A DNA stretch of 6,120 nt from assembly GCA_013041785.1 (NCBI GenBank), contig JABDRK010000272.1, forward strand, positions 1 to 6,120. The letters are read 5' to 3'. Origin of the DNA: Eudoraea sp. (GTDB lineage: Bacteria; Bacteroidota; Bacteroidia; Flavobacteriales; Flavobacteriaceae). Of this stretch, positions 1-5,516 are shown one piece after another. The position numbers and the translations under genes were made by a program. Below the pieces are notes generated by a model. It was given only the letters and a program-made list of their open reading frames with translations, made no database searches and was not told where the DNA came from. Positions within the stretch are counted from its first letter, which is position 1. Each line of letters opens with the position of its first letter.

Positions 1-48
1 ATGAATCACCCCGAGGCTTTTAAGGCGGTGGTAGAAAAGGTAAAATAA
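1..48 (+). CDS. 3' end of an unidentified gene (partial)
   Basis: Reading frame 1 is open from the window edge to a TAA at 46-48 and encodes MNHPEAFKAVVEKVK. The other two plus-strand frames hit stops within the first 21 bases, so this is the only plus-strand frame that can be coding. A strong plus-strand terminator begins 22 bp after the stop, which supports a real gene ending here. The ATG at position 1 is probably an internal methionine and not the start, because almost the whole protein must lie outside the window. The peptide is lysine-rich and probably helical. It is too short to assign a family. Confidence 0.6.
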   Translation: MNHPEAFKAVVEKVK

Positions 49-69
49 ACTAAAAATATCTCGCAATTG

Positions 70-103
70 AAAATCCCGCTTTTGAAGCGGGATTTTTCTT
101 TTT
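70..103 (+). terminator. Rho-independent terminator of the upstream gene
   Basis: A perfect hairpin is visible. The arm at 70-81 pairs with 85-96, with core TCCCGCTT / AAGCGGGA and flanking A-T pairs, and the loop is 3 bases (82-84, TTG). It runs directly into a T-rich tract (93-103, five T, one C, five T). The orientation fits termination of the gene ending at 48. Read on the minus strand, the same hairpin is followed by only about four T, so it may also act as a weaker terminator for yjbQ, which is transcribed toward it. Confidence 0.88.
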
Positions 104-190
104 ATTTCCGTGCTTACTTTAGGCAACTGCCTAATACTATTGTTCCTTAGCCGGCATATTTTCTTTAATCTCATTTATTTTATCAAGAAG

Positions 191-613
191 CTACACCCCC
201 CAGACGGTTAAAAGCAATTTTCTGCCACCAGCACGGTCCCTGTGTTCACATAGGTAAATGCCCTGCCAGGTACCCAGGTTGAGCTCCCCATCGGTTATTG
301 GGATCTGCAGCTGAGATCCGAGGAGTGCACTCTTTATATGCGCCGGCATATCATCAGGCCCCTCATAGGTATGGACATAATAGGGGGCGCCTTCCGGAAC
401 CATGACATTGAAGTGCCGCTCAAAATCTTCACGTACTGTGGGGTCTGCGTTTTCATTTAGGCACAAACTGGCCGAGGTATGTTTGATAAACACCTGCAAA
501 AAACCCTGTTTTATATTTTTTATTTCCGGGAACCGTGCGGTTAGGATACGTGTTATCAGGTGAAATCCTCTTGGATACGGATTAAGCCTGACTTCTTTCT
601 GTACTATTTTCAT
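191..613 (-). CDS. yjbQ: YjbQ/UPF0047 family protein (secondary thiamine-phosphate synthase type)
   Basis: This is a complete 140-residue protein, the usual length for the YjbQ/UPF0047 family. The family fold is a small compact beta-rich domain with a cluster of conserved histidines and acidic residues. E. coli YjbQ has been linked to weak thiamine-phosphate synthase activity, but the physiological substrate is not settled. Family signatures visible here are HTSASLCLNENADP at about residues 45-58, DDMPAHIKS at 87-95, and LGTWQGIYLCEHRD at 113-126. Likely active-site residues are H45, E54, D57, H81, H92, E123 and H124. The ATG at 611-613 gives the standard family N-terminus, with no clear Shine-Dalgarno, as is normal in Bacteroidota. 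The protein is expected to be cytosolic. The gene is divergent from the HAD phosphatase gene and a candidate -7 motif lies 26 bp upstream. The stop is TAG, and the frame stays open for 17 further codons beyond it. The family assignment is firm; the biological role is not. Confidence 0.93.
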   Translation of the reverse strand: MKIVQKEVRLNPYPRGFHLITRILTARFPEIKNIKQGFLQVFIKHTSASLCLNENADPTVREDFERHFNVMVPEGAPYYVHTYEGPDDMPAHIKSALLGSQLQIPITDGELNLGTWQGIYLCEHRDRAGGRKLLLTVWGV

Positions 614-639
614 TTGAATGTATTCGGGTAATATTCGCC

Positions 640-647
640 TAAAGGTA
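640..647 (-). promoter_or_regulatory. Candidate -7 element of the yjbQ promoter
   Basis: On the minus strand this reads TACCTTTA, one mismatch from the Bacteroidota -7 consensus TAnnTTTG. Transcription would start near 633-635, giving a leader of about 20 nt before the ATG at 613. No convincing -33 TTTG lies about 19 bp upstream; only a T-run is there. The element sits in the left arm of an 8-bp inverted repeat whose right arm holds the promoter of the divergent gene. Confidence 0.4.
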
Positions 648-669
648 TCCGTAATTTAAACATAAAAAA

Positions 670-677
670 TACCTTTG
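670..677 (+). promoter_or_regulatory. Candidate -7 element of the HAD phosphatase promoter
   Basis: TACCTTTG matches the Bacteroidota -7 consensus TAnnTTTG exactly. Transcription would start near 682-684, leaving a leader of about 16-18 nt before the ATG at 700. A -33 TTTG at the usual spacing is not visible. It mirrors the minus-strand element at 640-647, so the two genes appear to have back-to-back promoters inside an 86-bp gap. Confidence 0.5.
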
Positions 678-699
678 TCAGCAAATTGGGAAAAGCGGA

Positions 700-1503
700 A
701 TGGATTTATCAAAAATAAAACTGGTAGTTACTGATATGGATGGCACCCTGCTGAATACAAAGCATGAGGTGAGTCCGTATTTCTTTGAACTCTACCACAG
801 GTTAAAAGAGAAGGGGATCCGGTTTGCGGCCGCCAGCGGCCGACAACATAATAGCATCGCTGAAAAACTGGCTCCAATACAAGACGAGATCATCATTATT
901 GCTGAAAACGGGGGAATAGTGACAGACCGGGGAACAGAGATACTGCATACTCCGCTGGATCCCAGCGTTATAAACAGGATCCTCAGTGTTGTAGAACGGG
1001 TGGAAGGATCAAAACCTGTATTGTGCAGCAGAAACAACGCTTACATATTGAAGAAGCAGGTTAAATTTGTAAATAAACTGAAAGAATACTACACCCGATT
1101 CGAATTGCTGCACGATTTAAAGACTTATGAAGGTGAAGTGATTAAGATTGCCGTCTTTCACTTTGAAGGCTCAGAAAAACACCTCTATCCGCAATTAAAA
1201 AAATTCGAATCTGAGTTAATGGTAAAGGTCTCCGGGGAAAATTGGCTCGATCTCTCCCACAACGATGCGAACAAGGGATTCGCCCTGACACAGATCCAGG
1301 ATAACTACCGGATTTCCAGGGAGGAAACTATGGTATTTGGAGATTATAACAACGACCTGGAAATGCTGGAAAAATCGGCCTACAGTTTTGCTATGGCCAA
1401 CGCTCACCCCAATGTTTTAAGGGCTGCCAGGTACACTACCTTGAGCAACACCGAAATGGGCGTGGAACGGATTCTGGAACAACTGCTTGCGCAGCTGAAC
1501 TAA
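700..1503 (+). CDS. Cof-type HAD-IIB family phosphatase
   Basis: This is a 267-residue cytosolic hydrolase of the haloacid dehalogenase superfamily, Cof/YidA-like subfamily IIB. These enzymes usually dephosphorylate sugar phosphates or other small metabolites, and substrate cannot be predicted from sequence. All four HAD motifs are intact. Motif I is TDMDGTLLN with nucleophile D12 and general acid/base D14. Motif II is AASGRQ with S46 (residues 44-49). The motif III lysine is K192 in NDANKGFAL. Motif IV is FGDYNNDLEML with metal-binding D215 and D219. The region between motifs II and III, roughly residues 80-185, is the IIB cap domain expected to set substrate choice. Length is typical and the start at 700 gives the normal short lead into motif I. 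The gene stands alone on the plus strand, divergent from yjbQ and convergent with the asnB-like gene, with a 3-bp gap between the two stop codons. Confidence 0.93.
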   Translation: MDLSKIKLVVTDMDGTLLNTKHEVSPYFFELYHRLKEKGIRFAAASGRQHNSIAEKLAPIQDEIIIIAENGGIVTDRGTEILHTPLDPSVINRILSVVERVEGSKPVLCSRNNAYILKKQVKFVNKLKEYYTRFELLHDLKTYEGEVIKIAVFHFEGSEKHLYPQLKKFESELMVKVSGENWLDLSHNDANKGFALTQIQDNYRISREETMVFGDYNNDLEMLEKSAYSFAMANAHPNVLRAARYTTLSNTEMGVERILEQLLAQLN

Positions 1504-1528
1504 CTTTCAGGTTTTTTGTTTCTTTTTT
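1495..1528 (+). terminator. Weak candidate terminator for the HAD gene, overlapping both gene ends
   Basis: A short hairpin, CTGAA (1495-1499) pairing with TTCAG (1506-1510) across a 6-base loop, spans the HAD stop codon. It is followed by a T-rich tract at 1512-1528 (six T, G, TTT, C, six T). The stem has only two G-C pairs, so intrinsic strength is doubtful. The T tract also encodes the lysine-rich tail KKKQKT of the opposite-strand gene, so its composition may reflect coding and not termination. It is the only terminator-like structure near this end. Confidence 0.33.
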
Positions 1529-2757
1529 CGTGCGGCAGGAAAGAGCACGTTATTGAGTATTAACCGATACCCCGGAGAATTGGGGTGCAGTTCCAGTTCG
1601 GTTTTGGGGTCCCCTACCCTATGCTGGTAGTCCTCGGGATCATGTCCTCCATAGAAGGTAAAAAATCCCTTGCCCTTGATCCCATGGATATAACGGGCTT
1701 CCCCATTAATCTTATTCTCACCAAGGATCATTACGGTAGGCTTTATCTCATCCGGGTTGAAGGCCGTGGTCTGCCCCATAAAACCTTTTACCAAAGCCGT
1801 ATGGTTCTGCGTCAACATAGTAGGGACCGGGTCCCATTTTGCGGAAAATTCCATCAAAGAGAAGTAATCAGATTCTGCGGCCACATTATCCCGTTTCCGG
1901 GTCATATCAATGGATGAAAATTCATAGCGCAAAGGGCTTCTTTCAAGCGTAAAATCGGTAAACGCAAAGGTCTTGCTAAAATCCAGGCCTGCCTGGTAAT
2001 TGGCGTCTGAAGGGTCTCCGTCGAACATGGGTTCGCAAATATCCACGCCCTCTGCTGCCAATGCAATATCAAAACTGTCCGTAGCCGAACACATGGCAAA
2101 CATAAATCCTCCTCCAATCACATAGTTCCTTATGTTGATGGCAACCGCCAGTTTTTCATCTGAAACCTTGTTGAAACCCAGCCTGGTAGCCAGGGCCTCG
2201 GCATTTTTCTTACCCTCGATATACCAGGGAGTTGCCCGGTAGGCACTGTAGAATTTGCCATATTGCCCGGTAAAATCTTCGTGATGCAGATGGAGCCAGT
2301 CGTATAGCACCAATTTGTTGTCCAGCACTTCCTCATCATAAACCGTGATATAAGGGATTTCCGCATAGGTCAGTACCATAGTAACGGCATCGTCCCAGGG
2401 TTGTTTGTCTTTTGGGGAATAGACCGCAATCTTAGGCGCCTTCTCCAGGATAACGGCTTCCTGATTCTGAGAGGGGCTGTTGATGGCATCGAGAATAGTC
2501 TGGGCCTGGCTGTCTGTCAGAATTTCAAAAGACACCCCCCGTATCTGACATTCCTTACGGATACGTTCCCCGTCTGGCAGTAGAAAAGAGCCACCCCGGT
2601 AATTAAGCAACCATTGTACTTTTTGTTGCTGACTCAGCACCCAATACGTTATCCCATAAGCCTTCAGGTGATTTTCCTGGCTTTCTGCGTCCATAGGGAT
2701 AAGTATGACTGATGCACTTACATGCATAGTGCACAAGAGTGCCAGACATAAAAGCAT
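1507..2757 (-). CDS. Secreted conserved protein named 'asparagine synthetase B' in flavobacteria; function unproven
   Basis: The product resembles the roughly 410-residue flavobacterial proteins that databases label asparagine synthetase B. The frame is open up to an ATG at 2847, which would give 446 residues but overlap dnaB by 41 bp. I choose the ATG at 2755-2757 (416 residues) because it places a hydrophobic signal sequence (LLCLALLCTMHVSAS) at the N-terminus, with cleavage likely after the VSA at residues 13-15. A TTG three codons earlier (2764-2766) would add Arg-Lys and make a better signal-peptide n-region. True AsnB has an N-terminal catalytic Cys and an ATP-pyrophosphatase domain; neither is visible. 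The central part (AVYSPKDKQPWDDAV, then LHLHHEDFTGQ, then GGGFMFAMCSATDSFD with Cys at residue 223) and the C-terminal YGGHDPEDYQHRVGD (His at 372 and 379) suggest a class I glutamine-amidotransferase-like fold, which is my inference. The C-terminus is basic (RKKKQKT). The gene lies about 50 bp after dnaB and is probably co-transcribed with it. Confidence 0.85.
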   Translation of the reverse strand: MLLCLALLCTMHVSASVILIPMDAESQENHLKAYGITYWVLSQQQKVQWLLNYRGGSFLLPDGERIRKECQIRGVSFEILTDSQAQTILDAINSPSQNQEAVILEKAPKIAVYSPKDKQPWDDAVTMVLTYAEIPYITVYDEEVLDNKLVLYDWLHLHHEDFTGQYGKFYSAYRATPWYIEGKKNAEALATRLGFNKVSDEKLAVAINIRNYVIGGGFMFAMCSATDSFDIALAAEGVDICEPMFDGDPSDANYQAGLDFSKTFAFTDFTLERSPLRYEFSSIDMTRKRDNVAAESDYFSLMEFSAKWDPVPTMLTQNHTALVKGFMGQTTAFNPDEIKPTVMILGENKINGEARYIHGIKGKGFFTFYGGHDPEDYQHRVGDPKTELELHPNSPGYRLILNNVLFPAARKKKQKT

Positions 2758-2806
2758 TTTGCGCAATAAAGGGAGATTACCCCTGGAAAGGGATTTTGGG
2801 ATTGGT

Positions 2807-4354
2807 TTAAAACGGTACTTCGTTATCATCTGGGTCGAGATCATCATTCATCGCACTTCCAAAAGCTTCATCAGCAGATGGCAGGTTTTTGGCGACGAAG
2901 GGATTCTCACCATCGACATTCATCTTGGATTGAAACTCGAATGGGGAATCAAAGTCATCCAAGTTATCAAATTTACCCAGCTGGGCAATGAACTTTAACC
3001 TAATATTATCCAGGCCACCGTTACGGTGTTTGGCTACAATGAGCTCTGCCTGGCCCTGGGTTGGGGTCCGTTCTTCGTCGTCCCACTCATCTATTTTGTA
3101 ATATTCAGGGCGATAAATGAAGGAAACGATATCTGCATCCTGCTCAATAGCTCCGGATTCACGAAGGTCGGACAAAATAGGCCGCTTACTGCCTCCACGG
3201 GTTTCTACTGCCCTCGATAACTGGGATAGAGCAATTACCGGCACGTCGAGTTCTTTGGCAAGTGCTTTCAGATTCCTGGAAATGGTTGAGATTTCCTGTT
3301 CCCTGTTCCCTCCTTTCTGGCTGCCGCCGGCTGTCATCAATTGCAGGTAATCCAGAACGATCAGCCTGATTTTATGTTGGGAGACCAATCGCCTGGCCTT
3401 GGCCCTGAGGTCAAATATGGATAGCGATGGTGTATCATCAATAAACAAGGGGGCCTTTTCCAGGGTTTTCACTTTGACGTTGAGCTGTTCCCATTCGTGT
3501 TTTTCCAAACGGCCTGTCCGAAGTTTTTCCGAGGAAAGACCAGTTTCAGAAGAGATTAGCCTGGTTATCAATTGCACGGAGGACATCTCCAGCGAAAAGA
3601 AGGCCACTGGTATATTCGAATTCACCGCTATATTTCGGGCCATGGAAAGGGTAAGTGCGGTTTTACCCATACCCGGTCGGGCGGCGATAATAATCAGGTC
3701 ACTCGGTTGCCATCCCGAAGTAAGCCGGTCTACCTTATCAAATCCTGAGGGAATACCACTTAGACCTTCCTTATTGGAGATCTCTTCGATCTTCTTTTTG
3801 GCCATAATGACCAGATTCTGCGCAGTTTCTGCAGAACGTTTCAGGTTTCCCTGGGTTACCTCGTAGAGCCTTGCTTCTGCGTTGTCCAACAAGTCAAAGA
3901 CATCCGTACTATCGCTGTAGGCATCCTCAATAATTTCGTTGGAAATTTTTATAAGGCTGCGCTGTATGTATTTCTGGAGTATTATCCGGGCATGGAACTC
4001 AATATGCGCTGAAGAAGCCACTTTCTGGGTTAACTTTATCAGGTAAAAATCACCCCCGGCCTGATCAAGGCGACCGGACTTCTTTAATTGGGCCGAAACG
4101 GTTAATAAATCAACCGGTTCACTGCTTTCAAATAACGTAAAGATGGCTTCGTAAATATAACGATGGGCGTCTTTGTAGAAAACATCGGGATGCAGAATGT
4201 CGATAACTTCATCTACTCCTTTTTTGTCAATCATCATAGCCCCAAGCACAACTTCCTCTAAATCAACAGCTTGAGGAGGTATTTTGCCTTTTTCCAAAGG
4301 AATGACAGCAGTTTTGCCAATTTTGTGGCCTAGTGTAGGGCGCGCCTTTTCCAT
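2807..4354 (-). CDS. dnaB: Replicative DNA helicase DnaB
   Basis: This 515-residue hexameric 5'-3' helicase unwinds DNA ahead of the replication fork. The N-terminal primase/loader-interacting domain covers about residues 28-130 and begins PPQAVDLEEVVLGAMM. A linker follows (about 130-190), then the RecA-like ATPase domain. Visible motifs are Walker A ARPGMGKT with K231 and T232, the catalytic glutamate E256 in FFSLEMS, Walker B LIVLDYLQL with D335, and KHRNGG with R444 as the likely arginine finger. There is no intein insertion in the Walker regions. The final 50 residues form an acidic, probably disordered tail ending DDNEVPF, very like the SSB C-terminal tip. Length is normal for the phylum, longer than E. 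coli DnaB because of an N-terminal extension and this tail. The ATG at 4352-4354 matches the usual N-terminus and lies almost at a predicted transcription start. accA lies 170 bp upstream and the asnB-like gene follows. Confidence 0.97.
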   Translation of the reverse strand: MEKARPTLGHKIGKTAVIPLEKGKIPPQAVDLEEVVLGAMMIDKKGVDEVIDILHPDVFYKDAHRYIYEAIFTLFESSEPVDLLTVSAQLKKSGRLDQAGGDFYLIKLTQKVASSAHIEFHARIILQKYIQRSLIKISNEIIEDAYSDSTDVFDLLDNAEARLYEVTQGNLKRSAETAQNLVIMAKKKIEEISNKEGLSGIPSGFDKVDRLTSGWQPSDLIIIAARPGMGKTALTLSMARNIAVNSNIPVAFFSLEMSSVQLITRLISSETGLSSEKLRTGRLEKHEWEQLNVKVKTLEKAPLFIDDTPSLSIFDLRAKARRLVSQHKIRLIVLDYLQLMTAGGSQKGGNREQEISTISRNLKALAKELDVPVIALSQLSRAVETRGGSKRPILSDLRESGAIEQDADIVSFIYRPEYYKIDEWDDEERTPTQGQAELIVAKHRNGGLDNIRLKFIAQLGKFDNLDDFDSPFEFQSKMNVDGENPFVAKNLPSADEAFGSAMNDDLDPDDNEVPF

Positions 4355-4524
4355 CTGTGCGAAAGTAGGGATTTAACCTTTAGTTAACTTTAAAATACTC
4401 AGGTTGGATATTCACCGGTAGTTAACAAAAACGATGTTAATAAGTTACGAATTAATGTTCATAACCTAAAAAATCTGCCCGGTATATTTTATGGCTACTC
4501 GAGGATAGCTGATAAACAGATTAC
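4355..4524. other. AT-rich intergenic region between accA and dnaB
   Basis: This 170-bp gap is the longest non-coding stretch in the window. It contains a candidate dnaB promoter at its left end, an 8-bp direct repeat TAGTTAAC at 4381-4388 and 4419-4426 (start to start 38 bp), and several further GTTAA words. I see no convincing strong terminator after the accA stop. A weak AAAAT/ATTTT hairpin with an 11-base loop and a T run on the minus strand (about 4469-4491) is the best candidate. No open reading frame or RNA gene was recognised. Confidence 0.5.
4360..4367 (-). promoter_or_regulatory. Candidate -7 element of the dnaB promoter
   Basis: On the minus strand this reads TACTTTCG, one mismatch from TAnnTTTG, in an AT-rich context with GTTAAC words about 19-25 bp upstream where a -33 element would lie. 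The predicted transcription start is only about 0-4 nt before the dnaB ATG at 4354, so the mRNA would be leaderless or nearly so. An additional upstream promoter cannot be excluded. Confidence 0.4.
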
Positions 4525-5478
4525 TTAGCCATTAAAGACCCCCATTTGGGCGTATTTATCCATACGCTTCTCAATCAGTTCCTCTGGTGATAACTTTTTT
4601 AGTTCCGAATAGTGTTTCAAAATTTTATTCTTGACGATCTCGAAAGTCTTTTCCCGGTTGCGGTGTGCGCCACCAACGGGTTCTTTGACAATCTCATCAA
4701 TAAGCTTAAGTCTTTTCATGTCTGTGGCTGTGAGTTTGAGGGCTTCAGCGGCCTGTTCCTTATATTCCCAACTTCTCCAAAGGATCGAAGAGCAGGATTC
4801 AGGTGAAATCACAGAATACCAGGTATTTTCGAGCATTAGAACCACATCGCCAACCCCAATTCCCAATGCTCCTCCTGAAGCTCCTTCACCTATGATTACC
4901 ACAATGATAGGTACTTTAAGGCGGGTCATTTCCAATATATTCCGGGCAATAGCTTCTCCCTGTCCTCGTTCTTCCGCCTCAATTCCCGGATAGGCTCCAG
5001 GCGTATCCACAAAGGTAACCACGGGAAGCCCGAACTTTTCGGCTGATTTCATAAGCCGGAGGGCCTTTCGGTAGCCCTCAGGATTGGCCATACCGAAGTT
5101 TCGATACTGCCGTGTTTTGGTATTGAAGCCTTTCTGCTGGCCGATAAACATAAAGCTCTGGTCGCCTATCTTTCCGAGTCCGCCAATCATGGCCTTATCA
5201 TCTTTAACAGTGCGGTCACCGTGCAGTTCCAGGAAGGTTTCCCCACAAATGGCCTTAATGTAATCCAGGGTGTAGGGGCGGTACGGATGTCTTGAAAGCT
5301 GAACCCGCTGCCATGCCGACAAATTCTTGTAGATACTTTTACGGGTTTCAGCCAGTTTTTTCTCTATCTGGCGGCAGGTCTCCGTAACATCAACTTCACT
5401 TTCCTCGCCAATAATCTGGCATTTTTCCAACTGTTCTTCCAGTTCTTTTATCGGTAACTCAAAATCCAAATACTCCAT
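4525..5478 (-). CDS. accA: Acetyl-CoA carboxylase carboxyltransferase, alpha subunit
   Basis: This 317-residue protein is essentially the length of E. coli AccA (319). With AccD it forms the carboxyltransferase that moves the carboxyl group from carboxybiotin to acetyl-CoA, making malonyl-CoA for fatty-acid synthesis in the cytosol. The N-terminal 60 residues are charged and helical ([10 protein letters not shown], then [18 protein letters not shown]). The crotonase-like catalytic domain follows, with [11 protein letters not shown] at about 63-73, ELHGDR near 84-89, [18 protein letters not shown] at 156-173, and the glycine-rich oxyanion-hole loop [12 protein letters not shown] at 197-208. 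A helical C-terminal end closes the protein. No zinc-finger AccD domain is fused to it and accD is not in the window. The ATG at 5476-5478 gives the usual MEYLDFE start. The EamA gene lies 38 bp upstream on the same strand, but a good -7 promoter motif in that gap suggests independent transcription. Confidence 0.97.
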   Translation of the reverse strand: MEYLDFELPIKELEEQLEKCQIIGEESEVDVTETCRQIEKKLAETRKSIYKNLSAWQRVQLSRHPYRPYTLDYIKAICGETFLELHGDRTVKDDKAMIGGLGKIGDQSFMFIGQQKGFNTKTRQYRNFGMANPEGYRKALRLMKSAEKFGLPVVTFVDTPGAYPGIEAEERGQGEAIARNILEMTRLKVPIIVVIIGEGASGGALGIGVGDVVLMLENTWYSVISPESCSSILWRSWEYKEQAAEALKLTATDMKRLKLIDEIVKEPVGGAHRNREKTFEIVKNKILKHYSELKKLSPEELIEKRMDKYAQMGVFNG

Positions 5479-5503
5479 GTTCGTGATTAGTCAGTCTAGC
5501 AGA

Positions 5504-5511
5504 CAAATATA
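5504..5511 (-). promoter_or_regulatory. Candidate -7 element of the accA promoter
   Basis: On the minus strand this reads TATATTTG, an exact match to the Bacteroidota TAnnTTTG. It lies in the 38-bp gap between the EamA stop (5517) and the accA start (5478). Transcription would start near 5497-5499, giving a leader of about 20 nt. No TTTG is visible at the -33 position, which would fall inside the end of the EamA gene. Confidence 0.5.
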
Positions 5512-5516
5512 AAATA

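Noticed and set aside
1585..1917. 110-codon plus-strand open frame opposite the asnB-like gene
   Set aside because: It is a shadow of a clearly conserved protein on the other strand, with low-complexity translation and no supporting signals.
2705..2998. Plus-strand open frame across the dnaB/asnB-like junction
   Set aside because: It overlaps the ends of two well-supported minus-strand genes and shows no recognisable protein features.
3340..3680. Possible intein in dnaB, a common intein insertion site
   Set aside because: Walker A and Walker B are contiguous with normal spacing and total length is normal, so no intein is present.
3399..3866. 155-codon plus-strand open frame inside dnaB
   Set aside because: It is antisense to the conserved helicase domain, its serine/arginine-rich translation resembles no known family, and no promoter or start context supports it.
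4631..4993. 120-codon plus-strand open frame opposite accA
   Set aside because: It is a mirror of the accA coding sequence; the proline/serine-rich translation is typical of antisense frames.
5002..5010. DnaA-box-like sequence (one mismatch to TTATCCACA) near dnaB, as a hint of a replication origin
   Set aside because: It is a single imperfect copy inside the conserved DTPGAYPG coding segment of accA, with no cluster of boxes or AT-rich unwinding region around it.
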